A stretch of 64,000 bases of DNA, from the NCBI RefSeq assembly GCF_037325665.1, contig NC_090246.1, positions 35,348,732-35,412,731 of the forward strand, written 5' to 3'. Each line of letters opens with the position of its first letter. Positions within the stretch are counted from its first letter, which is position 1. A program made the position numbers and the translations under genes. Positions 52,287 to 63,780 of the stretch are shown here, one piece after another. The notes under the pieces were generated by a model. The model was not told the DNA's origin. It searched no databases and worked only from the letters and a program-made list of their open reading frames with translations. This stretch comes from Littorina saxatilis (taxonomy: Eukaryota > Mollusca > Gastropoda > Littorinimorpha > Littorinidae).

Positions 52287-54077
52287 CACGACCCTCGTCT
52301 AATCTGGTACGACACAGCAAGCCATGTAGTATTCTCTATGTTTTTGACGGGGTCTGGCTGCTGCTGTCTCTGTATATGCTCTTGGGATTCTTTTCGTACC
52401 CATGGCAGATAATATTAGGCTATTAATTTAGCTCTAAAATCTCAAACCTGTTTCACTGGCTTTGCCTCCAAAGGTGATTGTTGGGCTTCGTGCACTCGGT
52501 TACAGTAAAGAAGAAATGTTGTTCAGGACGATTAGTATTATCTTCTGTTAAAAGGACTTATTTGAAACTGTCACACGCTCAAAGGACAGGACATGACCGA
52601 GGAATGCAGTGAAAAATAACTTGACAGGTGTGAAAAACGTGCTCCCGAGAAATGACTGACTAGAAAGGTACGTCATTGTGGTGCATCACTGAGGTTTCTG
52701 TGGGGTTGAAATTTACCTAGTTTTGATCGTCTCACTCAAATATTTACCAGGGCAGAGCAAACATGAATAAGAATAGCACTCTATTACCCCTTTAACACAA
52801 GATAGTACTAATTAATCGTCCTGAACAACTTTTGTTCTTCAGCACTATTCAAATGTTGTTTTTCTTCTTCTTCTTTTTTATATTTAGTCAAGTTTTGACT
52901 AAATATTTTAACGTAGAGGGGGGAATCGAGACAAGGGTCGTGGTGTATGTGTGTGTGTGTGTGTGTGTCTGTGTGTGTGTGTAGAGCGATTCAGACCAAA
53001 CTACTGGACCGATCTTTATGAAATTTGACATGAGAGTTCCTGGGTATGAAATCCCCGAACGTTTTTTTCATTTTTTTGATAAATGTCTTTGATGACGTCA
53101 TATCCGGCTTTTCGTGAAAGTTGAGGCGGCACTGTCACGCCCTCATTTTTCAACCAAATTGGTTGAAATTTTGGTCAAGTAATCTTCGACGAAGCCCGGG
53201 GTTCGGTATTGCATTTCAGCTTGGTGGCTTAAAAATTAATTAATGACTTTGGTCATTAAAAATCGGAAAATTGTAAAAAAAAATAACAATTTATAAAACG
53301 ATCCAAATTTACGTTTATCTTATTCTCCATCATTTGCTGATTCCAAAAACATATAAATATGTTATATTCGGATTAAAAACAAGCTCTGAAAATTAAATAT
53401 ATAAAAATTATTATCAAAATTAAATTGTCCAAATCAATTTAAAAACACTTTCATCTTATTCCTTGTCGGTTCCTGATTCCAAAAACATATAGATATGATA
53501 TGTATGGATTAAAAACACGCTCAGAAAGTTAAAACAAAGAGAGGTACAGAAAAGCGTGCTATCCTTCTTAGCGCAACTACTACCCCGCTCTTCTTGTCAA
53601 TTTCACTGCCTTTGCCGTGAGCGGTGGACTGACGATGCTACGAGTATACGGTCTTGCTGAAAAATGGCAGCTACTTGACTAAATATTGTATTTTCGCCTT
53701 ACGCGACTTGTTTAATGATAAAAAAAACGTCCATCGCTGGCCCCTCAGCCGGACTATACCACAGATTTTAGAGTACACAGCTCTGTGCACTCTACAGTCT
53801 CTGACTATGCTTAAATACAAGTACAAAGAAACCCAGCGTTTAAAACCCCGAGTTTTTAGAAAATCAGGTCTCAAAATTGAGTTAATAATTTATATACAGG
53901 CAATCTAAACAGAAAATCTGTAAAACAAGTGTTTTGAATTGGGGTAGGTCTTCATACGAGGAGTTTTACGAGAGGGTTACAGTGTATGCAGAGGTATGTG
54001 TGTTTTTTACATTTAGTCAAGTTATGACTAAATGTTTTAACATCGAGGGGGGAATCGAGACGAGGGTCGTGGTGTAT

Positions 54078-54108
<31 letters not shown>

Positions 54109-57100
54109 CGTGCGTGTAGAGCGATTCAGACCAAACTACTGGACCGATCTTTATGAAATTTGACATGAAAGTTCCTGGGTATGATATCCCCATACGTTTT
54201 TTTCATTTTTTTGATAAATGTCTTTGATGACGTCATATCCGGCTTTTCGTGAAAGTTGAGGCGGCACTGTCACGCCCTCATTTTTCAACCAAATTGGTTG
54301 AAATTTTGGTCAAGTATTGTTCGACGAAGCCCGGACTTCGGTATTGCATTTCAGCGTGGTGGCTTAAAAATTAATTAATGACTTTGGTCATTAAAAATCT
54401 GAAAATTGTAAAAAAATATTTCTTTTATAAAACGATCCAAATTTACGTTCATCTTATTCTCCATCATTTGCTGATTCCAAAAACATATAAATATGTTATA
54501 TTTGGATTAAAAACAAGCTCTGAAAATTAAATATATAAAAATTATTATCAAATTTAAATTGTCGAAATCAATTTAAAAACACTTTCATCTTATTCCTTGT
54601 CGGTTCCTGATTCCAAAAACATATAGATATGATATGTTTGGATTAAAAACACGCTCAGAAAGTTAAAACGAAGAGAGGTACAGAAAAGCGTGCTATCGTT
54701 CTCAGCGCAACTACTACCCCGCTCTTCTTGTCAATTTCACTGCCTTTGCCGTGAGCGGTGGACTGACGATGTTACGAGTATACGGTCTTGCTGTGTTTAA
54801 TTGCGTTTAGTTTCATTCTGTGAGTTCGACAGCTACTTGACTAAATGTTGTATTTTCGCCTTACGCGACTTGTTTTCTTCTCACTTTTCTTTCCGAAGTC
54901 TCGTCGATTTCTTGTCGATATCGGCGTGCGATCGTTCTTGCAAGAATGTAAGGTGTGCCGCTGACTTTTTGACACAAGATCAATACTTTTGTCAAGTGTA
55001 TTGCGTTTCGGTCTGTGCTCAGTTGTATGACCGTGTACGTGGATGCGTGCGTGCATGCGTGTGTGTCTGTTTGTCTTTCTGGCTGCGAATGTGTGTGTGG
55101 GTGGGTGTGCGTGCGTGCGCCAGTGCGTGCGGCGTGTGACTGTGTGTATGTGTGACGGTGTGTGTGTGTGTGTATGTATTAGCTTATGTGTGGATGCGTG
55201 CGTGCAGTGTATGCAGAGGTATGTGGGTTTTGTTTTTTCACTTTTCTTTCCAAAGTCTGGTCTGTCTGTTTGTCTGTCTGTCTGTCTCTGTCAATTGATT
55301 CTGTTCTCTGCTGTTTTTATATTTAGTCAAGTTTTGACTAAATATTTTAACATCGAGGGGGAATCGAAACGAGGGTCGTGGTGTATGTGCGTGTGTGCGT
55401 GTGTGTGTGTGTCTGTGTGTGTGTCTGTGTGTGTGTGTGTGTGTGTAGAGCGATTCAGACTAAACTACTGGACCGATCTTTATGAAATTTGACATGAGAG
55501 TTCCTGGGTATGAAATCCCCGAACGTTTTTTTCATTTTTTTGATAAATGTCTTTGATGACGTCATATCCGGCTTTTCGTGAAAGTTGAGGCGGCACTGTC
55601 ACGCCCTCATTTTTCAACCAAATTGGTTGAAATTTTGGTCAAGTACTCTTCGACGAAGCCCGGGGTTCGGTATTGCATTTCAGCTTGGTGGCTTAAAAAT
55701 TAATTAATGACTTTGGTCATTAAAAATCGGAAAATTGTAAAAAAAAATAAAAATTTATAAAACGATCCAAATTTACGTTTACCGTATTCTCCACCATTTG
55801 CTGATTCCAAAAACATATAAATATGTTATATTCGGATTAAAAACAAGCTCTGAAAATTAAATATATAAAAATTATTATCAAATTTTTTTTTTCGAAATCA
55901 ATTTAAAAACACTTTCATCTTATTCCTTGTCGGTTCCTGATTCCAAAAATATATAGATATGATATGTTTGGATTAAAAACACGCTCAGAAAGTTAAAACG
56001 AAGAGAGGTACAGAAAAGCGTGCTATGCAGCATAGCGTAACCACTACCCCGCTCTTCTTGTCAATTTCACTGCCAATGCCGTGAGCGGTGGACCACGAGT
56101 ATACGGTCTTGCTGCGTTGCATTGCGTTCAGTTTCATTCTGTGAGTTCGACAGCTACTTGACTAAATATTGTATTTTCGCCTTACGCGACTTGTTTCTTT
56201 CTTTTTTTCGTTCTGTCATTTATTTGTTTCTTTATTTATTCATTTTCCGCACATAGCTTCATAAGCACGACCTAGCAACAAAACATCTATCAAGTCAATA
56301 ATATTTCTTCAAGAACGAAAAAAAGAAAGAAGAAGAGCTCTGTGTCATTGCAATTAGTCAGCCAAGTCTACATGCCGTATATAGTCAAATTGAAATTTTT
56401 CAGGTTTATCCACTGCCGGCCTGTCTGAACGGTGGTAAATCTCCCAATGGCGTCGCTTGTGATTGTCCGAACGGTGCTATTGGTGACCGCTGTGAGCGCT
56501 TCGTCTCAGGTTGTTCTTCTTTTTTTGTTGGCATTTTAACCTCTTTTGGGGGTTGAGGGGGATGATGTGTGTGGGTGGGTGTGGGTGGAGTTCATGCAGG
56601 TTTTTTATTAATTTATGGTAGGCTATTTATGTATTTTATGGGAGCGAGGCTTGGGCCGAAAGTTATTTTTTCGTAATAATATGCTGAGCTGTTTAATGCA
56701 ACAATGAGTGACTGCGACATTATTCACTGGTTTCCTTGTGTTTTAGCTAACCACGCTGGGCTTCGCGTGATGAGTAGCCTATCTAAATGCTCCTCGTATC
56801 AAAACGCAGAGTGCTTTAAAAAGGTTCTTGTGGCAGTTATCCGGCGTCAGTGAAGGGGGGTTGAGGGGGGAATTGCCCCGGCAAGCAATCGTCCTACAAG
56901 GGCAGGGGCAGTTGTCCGGGGGGCAATTGTCCAGGGGGCGTGCCTCTGTGTGCGCGCTTGGGTGTGTATGTGTGTGTATATGTGTGTGTATGTGTGTGTG
57001 TGTGTGTGTGTCTGTGTCTGTGTGTGTTTCTGCTTCGTGTTTGGTCTGAGTTTTATTTAGGACTCGTGTATCTGGTTGACATGTATTTCTATTTTGCAGA

Positions 57101-57700
57101 CTGCGAGGACTGGCAGAGTATAAATCCAACCGAATCGGGCCACAAAGTAAAATGGATCAAACCCCCTGCATCACCAACACCTTTCCAGGTACTTTTCCAT
57201 TCACCAGGGGCGGACCCAGTGGGGTTTCCGGGGTTTCCGGAAACCCCACCCCCCTAGCCTAAAAAAAAAAAGAAAAAAAGTATAGACAAATAAATACATT
57301 TGAAAATATAGAAAAACTGAAGGCTCAGAGTGCACCAGATTGCTCCATTTTCCTTGATTGTTATCGAATTTTTTCGGGGGCATGCCCCCGGACCCCCCTG
57401 GGAGCTGGCCTTTGTCTTCTAATGACGGGTTTGGAAGGTAGTTGGGTCATTTGCTGGCTCAGGTTGCGCCAGATCGGTCACTGAATTTTCCTTTTTTTAT
57501 TAATCCAAATTTGTCTCCTTAAATTTACTTTTTTGAAGGTGTATAAGGGGAAGGTTTCTTGGCTCAGATTGCGCCAGATTGCTCCATTTTCGCGCCCTCA
57601 ACTAAACGCTTCGCGTCGTCGAATTGGAAACCCCCCCTTAACAAGAGGCGAAGCCATCAAGGCTCACGTAAGGAATCGACAAACAGTAACACAAACTCAA

Positions 57701-57787
<87 letters not shown>

Positions 57788-60700
57788 GCATAGGTGAAAC
57801 TGTGCAAGAAAGCGAGACACTAGATCTAGATCTGTCTGTCTGCATGTAGCCTACTTACAAGGACACGACTGCCAACTAGTCTCGGCGTGCTCAAAATAAT
57901 AATGACCGAGACTGTCAATACTTCCTTCGCGTGACGTCTAACCCTCTTACGTCATAATGTGACGTCAATGTAATGTGACGTCTTCAAATGTTAGAGTTTC
58001 TACCACAGACATACACACGCACAGACGCACGCACGCACGCACGCACGCACAGACAGACAAAGTTACGATCGCATAGGCTACACTTACGTGAGCCAAAAAT
58101 GATGTGATCCGCCCCTGTTCACCATACTTTACCATTCACCATACTTTTCAACTCACCGTTTATTTTGTTTGGAAGTGTACGATACCATTAACAGGTGGTG
58201 AGATAAAGGGAGTGTGGTGGGGTCTTTGTCAGTATGTGACAAAGTTCAGTGATGGTCTTATCCCGTGTAAAAGTTGCAGATCTGAGACGGTGAGCTGATC
58301 TGGTTACGCTAGCAGGGGTGTGCCTTTAAAGGTGGACACTCTTAAAAAAAGGTCCGGTGGTGAACAATGGGCAGTACACGATGGCAGTACGAGTGAAGGG
58401 TAATGGTCACGTGCTATATATAGATGTCAGTTTGGCATTACAGCTAATCTTTTGGTCATGATTTTGTGAAAAGACAGGCGATGTGGCACAATGTTCTGAG
58501 CTGTATTAAAGCCAGTATGACATTGCGACTAATCGTTTGGTCATTATTATGGAACAAGATAGGCAGAAGGTATAGGCGGCACTGTGGCACATTGTCCTGT
58601 TGCATATAGATGCCAGAATAGCGGCTGTACGACTAATGTAGTTGTCATGATTACGGGGAACAAGACAGGCGCTGTGTCTCAAGGTCTTGTGGTGGTCACT
58701 GAGAAGCCAGCAGTATCATCATCAACACCTAATGTCATGGGTATGGTTATGGGACAAGATATGGGCACTCAGACTCAACAGCTTGCAGTTTATAGAGCTG
58801 ATTAATATCCCATGAGCTGCTTCTTGTCTCTGTATTATAATGTGGAAAATATGTATTGTATTTGCACATTAATTAAATGCATCAAAACTAGGTAATTAGG
58901 TCTCTGCATGGTTTTTATATTTAGTCAAGTTTTGACTAAATATTTTAACATCGAGGGGGAATCGAAACGAGGGTCGTGGTGTATGTGCGTGTGTGTGTGT
59001 GTGTGTGTGTCTGTGTGTGTGTGTGTGTGTGTAGAGCGATTCAGACTAAACTACTGGACCGATCTTTATGAAATTTGACATGAGAGTTCCTGGGTATGAA
59101 ATCCCCGAACGTTTTTTTCATTTTTTTGATAAATGTCTTTGATGACGTCATATCCGGCTTTTCGTGAAAGTTGAGGCGGCACTGTCACGCCCTCATTTTT
59201 CAACCAAATTGGTTGAAATTTTGGTCAAGTAATCTTCAACGAAGCCCGGACTTCGGTATTGCATTTCAGCTTGGTGGCTTAAAAATTAATTAATGACTTT
59301 GGTCATTAAAAATCTGAAAATTGTAAAAAAAAAAAAAAAATTTATAAAACGATCCAAATGTACGTTTATCTTATTCTCCATCATTTGCTGATTCCAAAAA
59401 CATATAAATATGTTATATTCGGATTAAAAACAAGCTCTGAAAATTAAATATATAAAAATTATTATCAAAATTAAATTGTCCAAATCAATATAAAAACACG
59501 TTCATCTTATTCCGTGTCGGTTCCTGATTCCCAAAACATATAGATATGATATGTTTGGATTAAAAACACGCTCAGAAAGTTAAAACAAAGAGAGGTACAG
59601 AAAAGCGTGCTATCCTTCTTAGCGCAACTACTACCCCGCTCTTCTTGTCAATTTCACTGCCTTTGCCATGAGCGGTGGACTGACGATGCTACGAGTATAC
59701 GGTCTTGCTGAAAAATGGCATTGCGTTCAGTTTCATTCTGTGAGTTCGACAGCTACTTGACTAAATATTGTATTTTCGCCTTACGCGACTTGTTTTTTCT
59801 AGACTGGGGAAAGTCTTTTACTGTGTGCATGTTAACTGTGTCCTGTTGAAATTTAATATACATGTACATATACATCATTGTTTGATAATAAATTTTACCT
59901 GGAAATTCAAGTTCAGTAGTTCACTGCAGAAAACACTCGTGTAGGATTAAATCCATGTCTTGACAGTTTATAAGAATATGAATCAATCAATATGAGGCTT
60001 ATATCGCGCGTATTCCGTGGGTACAGTTCTAAGCGCAGGGATTTTTTTAACATTTTTTTTAATGCAATTTATATCGCGCACATATTCAAGGCGCAGGGAT
60101 TTATTTATGCCGTGTGAGATGGAATTTTTGTACACAATACATCACGCATTCACAGCGGCCAGCAGATCGCAGCCATTTCGGTGCATATCCTACTTTTCAC
60201 GGCCTATTATTCCAAGTCACACGGGTATTTTGGTGGACATTTTTATCTATGCCTATACAATTTTGCCAGGAAAGACCCTTTTGTCAATCGTGGGATCTTT
60301 AACGTGCACACCCCAATGTAGTGTACACGAAGGGAGCTCGGTTTTTCGTCTCATCCGAAAGACTAACCGTCTTTAGCCTACATATTATTATGTAACCAAC
60401 TGCCGCGACATGGATAATTATATATATAATGCCTACGAGGCCATCAGTGTGTAGACTGATGTAGCCCACACTAATATGGCATCGCTGAGATCATGGTTTT
60501 AACGGGTCGACCACGTGTTTCCTGTTTGTACAAGGTAAGCGGCAGGGCGCAACTCTTCCACAACGCTTGTAATTCTACAATACAATACAATACAATACAA
60601 TAACTTTATTAATCTCTAAAAGAGAAATTGCATTGCTGAGCGTTTGTGTCCGTAATAATAACATACATAAAACATTCAAAATAAACATTTGTTCTTTGTC

Positions 60701-61695
60701 CTGAGAAAATATAGCACATTATTTCCGGAACTCTGTCACAAGGTCCTGTCAGTGCCAGCATGATGATATGTAATCTGTTACGGACTTCAGGTGTACTGCA
60801 GAATGGATAGCGACGGCACCCGTCTCTATGTGATGACAAGGACCACCGACACCACAACCTTCAACCGTGACTGGGCAGCCTACCGCGACGGCTTCGGCGA
60901 CCTTGACGGCGACAACTGGCTTGGACTGGAGAAACTGCACGTGCTGACTGCTGGTGATCAACGTTACCGCTTGAGAGTGAAGGTCGACGTGCTGAATGAC
61001 GACAACTACGAAACATACGGGGAATTTCGAGTCGGTGATGAGGTGAGGTGACACAGACTCATAAGTATGTCTAGTGGTGAGGTGATAGGGTTGAGGTTTT
61101 GTTAGGGTGTTGTGTGTACGTAAATGAGCGTGTGTGTGTGTGTGTGACTGAGTCGGTGTGTGTGTACGGCGGTGTGTGTCAGTGCGTGCGCATGCGTATG
61201 CGTGCATGCCACAAGTCAGTGTGTGTGTGTGTGTGCATATGGTGTGCGCTTGCGCATGTAGAATCTGCCTGCGCCTATACCGTGACAGGTCAGAGCATTT
61301 AAGAGAAAAATGTTAGCACCGACATTCTCGGAAGAAGAAAAAAAAAACTTTGTTCATCGCATGTCCTTGTCTTCCCCTCCCCAAATCAGTCCGAGAACTA
61401 CAAGCTGTCTGTGAACCTCAACCAGAGTGACCCGTGCTTCGCCATCCGTAACGGTCTCCCCTTCACCACCACCGACCGGGACAACGACGAGGTGGCGGGC
61501 ATCAATTGTGCACGCCGCTTTGGGGGAGGCTGGTGGTTTTTCACCAACAACACGTGCTCCTTGTACTGCAACCCGACTGGAGAGCTGGTGTTCAACACTG
61601 CGGGTGGCAACTACACTGGCGATCGCACACACGCTTTCTGGCAACACTGGGCACCTGTTGCCATCAGCATGTACTTGATGCACCCTGAGGTGTGA
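48888..61695 (+). CDS. FReD-3: secreted PAN/EGF-like/fibrinogen-domain protein
   Basis: Five exons: 48888-49235, 56404-56509, 57100-57188, 60791-61042 and 61390-61695; phases 0, 1, 0, 0; 366 codons. The ATG at 48888 opens a clear signal peptide (about residues 8-27: FLPLMSLLLFPLFPQVVQA). Residues 30-112 are PAN/apple-like (LHCAVQCELHEHCTSFDFD, KECTLG). The next exon is a four-Cys EGF-like module (CLNGG, CDCPNGAIGDRC). The fibrinogen domain follows: DCEDWQSINP, VYCRMDSDGTRLYVM, WAAYRDGFGDLDGDNWLGL, TTDRDNDE, GGGWWFF and CNPTGE, ending MYLMHPEV. N-glycosylation sites include NGT, NYT and NQS. The 7.2-kb first intron is nearly all R1 repeats. Head-to-head with FReD-2. Likely secreted recognition lectin, inferred from FReD biology. 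Confidence 0.88.
49281..49428 (+). mobile_element. R1 repeat, 3' fragment
   Basis: Matches the last part of R1 (ccatgaagatcgatccag, CA and TA microsatellite, ccctcgtctcgattcccag, hairpin end). Joined directly to the full copy that follows. Confidence 0.75.
49429..50224 (+). mobile_element. R1 repeat copy 3
   Basis: Starts AAACAAGTCGCGTAAGGCGA and ends tagtcaaaatttgactaaat; internal CA/CAGA microsatellite at 50115-50158. No ORF. Confidence 0.85.
50225..50706. other. FReD-3 intron 1 spacer
   Basis: No exon or element end recognised. Confidence 0.3.
50716..51187. mobile_element. retroposon-like element with 9-bp duplication
   Basis: It begins ctagatgattacccgcttcg with repeated gcttcgccggg, includes a doubled ccttctaaaaatagtaacg, and ends in (CAGA)n, then actagtcg and (TA)n. 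TATAGAAGA flanks it at 50707-50715 and 51188-51196. Family not identified. Confidence 0.65.
51502..52300 (+). mobile_element. R1 repeat copy 4 (lacks hairpin end)
   Basis: Starts AACAAGTCGCGTAAGGTGAA and stops after the CA microsatellite at caccacgaccctcgtct. Confidence 0.85.
52301..52880. other. FReD-3 intron 1 spacer
   Basis: AT-rich single-copy-looking sequence; TTC run just before R1 copy 5. Confidence 0.3.
52881..53713 (-). mobile_element. R1 repeat copy 5
   Basis: Opposite orientation: begins tatttagtcaagttttgact, ends ttacgcgacttgttt. Confidence 0.88.
54011..54875 (-). mobile_element. R1 repeat copy 6
   Basis: Begins atttagtcaagttatgacta and ends cgcgacttgtttt; close in sequence to copies 5, 7 and 8. 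Confidence 0.88.
54990..55300. repeat. GT/GC-rich microsatellite-like stretch
   Basis: Irregular gtgtgt, gcgtgcgtgc and ctgtctgtctgt runs. Confidence 0.7.
55319..56194 (-). mobile_element. R1 repeat copy 7
   Basis: Begins atatttagtcaagttttgac and ends cgcgacttgttt. Ends about 210 bp before the EGF exon of FReD-3. Confidence 0.88.
56404..56509 (+). CDS. FReD-3 exon 2: EGF-like module
   Basis: Acceptor tttcag and donor GTTGTT; 106 bp, phase 0 to 1. Reads VYPLPACLNGGKSPNGVACD then CPNGAIGDRC. Confidence 0.85.
56510..57099. other. FReD-3 intron 2
   Basis: Contains a G-rich stretch (56852-56945) with repeated gggcaattgtcc-type units and a GT microsatellite (56960-57030). No gene. Confidence 0.5.
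57100..57188 (+). CDS. FReD-3 exon 3: start of fibrinogen domain
   Basis: Acceptor ttttgcag and donor GTACTT; 89 bp. Reads (D)CEDWQSINPTESGHKVKWI then ending TPFQ. Confidence 0.85.
57205..58117. mobile_element. hAT-like MITE, TIR CAGGGGCGGA, with nested element
   Basis: Begins CAGGGGCGGACCCAG and ends TGATCCGCCCCTG (12 of 13 bases inverted match). TTCAC flanks both ends (57200-57204 and 58118-58122). Inside, the text tagcctaaaa, cgggggcatgcccccggacc is shared with 29965-30570. A GGCTCACGTAAG element is inserted at 57642-58094. Starts 16 bp after exon 57100-57188. Confidence 0.7.
57642..58094 (-). mobile_element. GGCTCACGTAAG element copy 3 (nested)
   Basis: Reverse complement of copies 1 and 2: caagaggcgaagccatcaag, GGCTCACGTAAG at 57661, a CA run (57701-57781), ttacgtcataatgtgacgtc, and CTTACGTGAGCC at 58083-58094. 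Confidence 0.8.
58430..58700. repeat. imperfect tandem repeat, unit about 100 bp, about 3 copies
   Basis: The motifs (g/c)actaat...gtcatgatt, aacaagacaggcg and gtggcacattgtcctg recur near 58440, 58525 and 58630 with much drift. A 73-codon open frame across it is not credible. Confidence 0.5.
58917..59796 (-). mobile_element. R1 repeat copy 8
   Basis: Begins atatttagtcaagttttgac and ends cgcgacttgtttt; contains a GT microsatellite at 58985-59032. Confidence 0.88.
59981..60385 (+). mobile_element. snail repeat family C, plus strand
   Basis: aatatgaggcttatatcgcg, attccgtgggtacag, gcgcagggattt, gatctttaacgtgcaca and tcgtctcatccgaaagacta in order; also at 47866-48219, 63780-64000 and 29548-29612. 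Confidence 0.8.
60573..60640 (-). mobile_element. retroposon 3' tail fragment, (ATACA)n
   Basis: tacaatacaatacaataac then tttattaatctctaaaagag; looks like the tail end of a minus-strand retroposon, about 150 bp upstream of exon 60791. Confidence 0.4.
60791..61042 (+). CDS. FReD-3 exon 4: fibrinogen domain, middle
   Basis: Acceptor acttcag and donor GTGAGG; 84 codons. It reads through YRLRVKVDVLNDDNYETYGE, where FReD-1 and FReD-2 have an intron after the LR pair, and ends at GDE. Confidence 0.9.
61390..61695 (+). CDS. FReD-3 exon 5: C-terminal fibrinogen domain
   Basis: Acceptor aaatcag; 101 codons and TGA. Contains DPCFAIRNGLPFTTTDRDND, the CARRFGGGWWFF block, CSLYCNPTGE and the end MYLMHPEV. 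Confidence 0.9.
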   Translation, partial: SENYKLSVNLNQSDPCFAIRNGLPFTTTDRDNDEVAGINCARRFGGGWWFFTNNTCSLYCNPTGELVFNTAGGNYTGDRTHAFWQHWAPVAISMYLMHPEV

Positions 61696-61733
61696 TACGG
61701 CATCGCGGCATTGTGTACTGATGAAAGGGGCGT

Positions 61734-61911
61734 ACAGTGGAACCCCCCTTTTAAGACCCCTCAATTTAAGACTCCCTCCCTTTTAAGACCTTGTTTTCTC
61801 AGACTTTCTGTTCATAACCTCTGTAATGTTACCCCCATTTTAAGACTCCCTCCTTTTTAAGACCTGATTTTCTCAGATTTCTGGAGGTCTTAAAAGGGGG
61901 GTTCCACTGTA
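61734..61911. mobile_element. CAGTGGAACCCC MITE, complete copy
   Basis: Starts CAGTGGAACCCCCCTTTTAA and ends as its inverse, AAAAGGGGGGTTCCACTG. Internal aagactccctcc and aagacc units. It begins 40 bp after the FReD-3 stop, so it lies in the 3' UTR. Confidence 0.8.
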
Positions 61912-62760
61912 CTTGATGCACCCTGGGGATTGAAAGGAAAGGCAACAATCACCGCCTGTGCTGTTGACATGGTTGCATGTTAGCATGTTCCTTATGCACC
62001 CATGACTTTAAGTTTAGATAGGCGGAAAGGCAACAAGTGCTTGGAGCTATTTGTAGGACTTGCACTATGCAAAAGCTGTTATGTTATTATCTGTATTGTT
62101 ATTAGATTTTGTGCTGACACGAGCGCATGTCCGTTGCCACCAGCATGCATTTCATGTCACAATGATCGATTTAAAATAACATGATTGCTTGCCATAGTGA
62201 GTTTGCTCATGCCTGAATTTTTGTCTAGCTTCCTGTAACTCAGTTGCAGCACTCAAGAAAGTATACATACATGCATGCACCCTGTTTGCTTGCATACAGT
62301 CGAGTATTGTCTCTGCCGCCAACATTCTACAATACAATGGCAAACTAACCTTTTCTGCTTGCATGCTCACATTTTCATGTAACTTTAAAAAAAAAAATTT
62401 TTTATTGCAGGTGCACGAGCACTATGATTTGACACTTTTTTGCCATTGGTATATGTGCCTGCACTTAATTTTAAGATTCCCTTTCATCTAACGTGGTTTG
62501 GTGTTCTCACAAGTGAAAGTGTATGGGTCTGATGTTTTGTGAGTAATTTATAATTCACTGGCACACTGATATCAACCCGATTCCTTCTTAAGCGTATAAC
62601 CAGAAGCCGTTGGCTATTAATTTTTAAGTGTTGGTCACCAAGTATGTAGCAATGATCGTGATGTTCATAAATGTTGAGCCTCGTGTATGCATGAGTCTGC
62701 ATTTTTAACATGTTTTTGAATTTCTTTGAACGGCAGAAAGTGGTTCAACCACAGGCCACT
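61912..62760. other. FReD-3 3' flank, nothing recognised
   Basis: AT-rich; no exon or element end seen. Part may be 3' UTR. Confidence 0.3.
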
Positions 62761-62763
62761 TTT

Positions 62764-63215
62764 TATATTTAGTCAAGTTTTGACTAAATATTTTAACATC
62801 GAGGGGGAATTCCAAAAACATATAAATATGTTATATTCGGATTAAAAACAAGCTCTGAAAATTAAATATATAAAAATTATTATCAAATTTTTTTTTTCGA
62901 AATCAATTTAAAAACACTTTCATCTTATTCCTTGTCGGTTCCTGATTCCAAAAATATATAGATATGATATGTTTGGATTAAAAACACGCTCAGAAAGTTA
63001 AAACAAAGAGAGGTACAGAAAAGCGTGCTATCCTTCTCAGCGCAACGAATACCCCGCTCTTCTTGTCAATTCCACGTGCACTGCCTTTGCCACGGGCGGT
63101 GGAGTGACGATGCTACGAGTATACGGTCTTGCTGCGTTGCGTTGCGTTCAGTTTCATTCTGTGAGTTCGACAGCTACTTGACTAAATATTGTATTTTCGC
63201 CTTACGCGACTTGTT
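62764..63215 (-). mobile_element. R1 repeat copy 9 (internally deleted)
   Basis: Begins tatatttagtcaagttttga, jumps after gagggggaat directly to the tccaaaaacatataaatatg block, and ends cgcgacttgtttt. About 430 bp, including the microsatellite, is missing. Confidence 0.85.
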
Positions 63216-63224
63216 TTTTCTTCA

Positions 63225-63780
63225 GTGTGTCCTAGATGTTAGAGTCTAAGAGAAACGTTGAACAGCAGGTGTCCTTCATTGTTAGTTGTCCTCTAATGTG
63301 AGGGACACCCAATTGCAACAGCTCTTGCGTCACTCCAAGCTGCCTCGGGAAGCAGTTTTCAGACATTTAAAACAGTGTTCCACATTACGTAAAATCAGAG
63401 GTATAATACCTCCTGATGCCAAAAATCATGTAAAACTAGTTGAATAAAAAGGAAAACAAATGTTTAAAAAAAATATATCAACGAGATAAAAGGATATAGG
63501 CTAGTACCTCATGATGCCAAAAATCATGTAAAACTAATGGAGTAAAAAGGAATAAAACAAACACCTTTTTATCCAGAAAGTATGAACACTGAGTATGTTT
63601 GCCTGTTATTGATTCCAGTCTCACTGGAAGGTCACTGTAAACCAAAATAATGCAAGTACAAACACTATATGTCCTTTCAGAAGCAATGAATAACTCAAAA
63701 AAACAAATGAACCAAGTCTTTTTTTCCTATAATACACGGCAGATTAGTTATTTGACTATACTGATAATTTAAAAAGTTAT
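63225..63780. other. intergenic, little recognised
   Basis: 63225-63315 resembles the gaggaca-type old repeat. 63395-63560 contains a doubled cctgatgccaaaaatcatgt / catgatgccaaaaatcatgt segment. Confidence 0.35.

Noticed and set aside
58584-58805. 73-codon frame starting MAHCPVAYRCQNSG
   Set aside because: Lies in drifting tandem repeats with no splice context or recognised motif.
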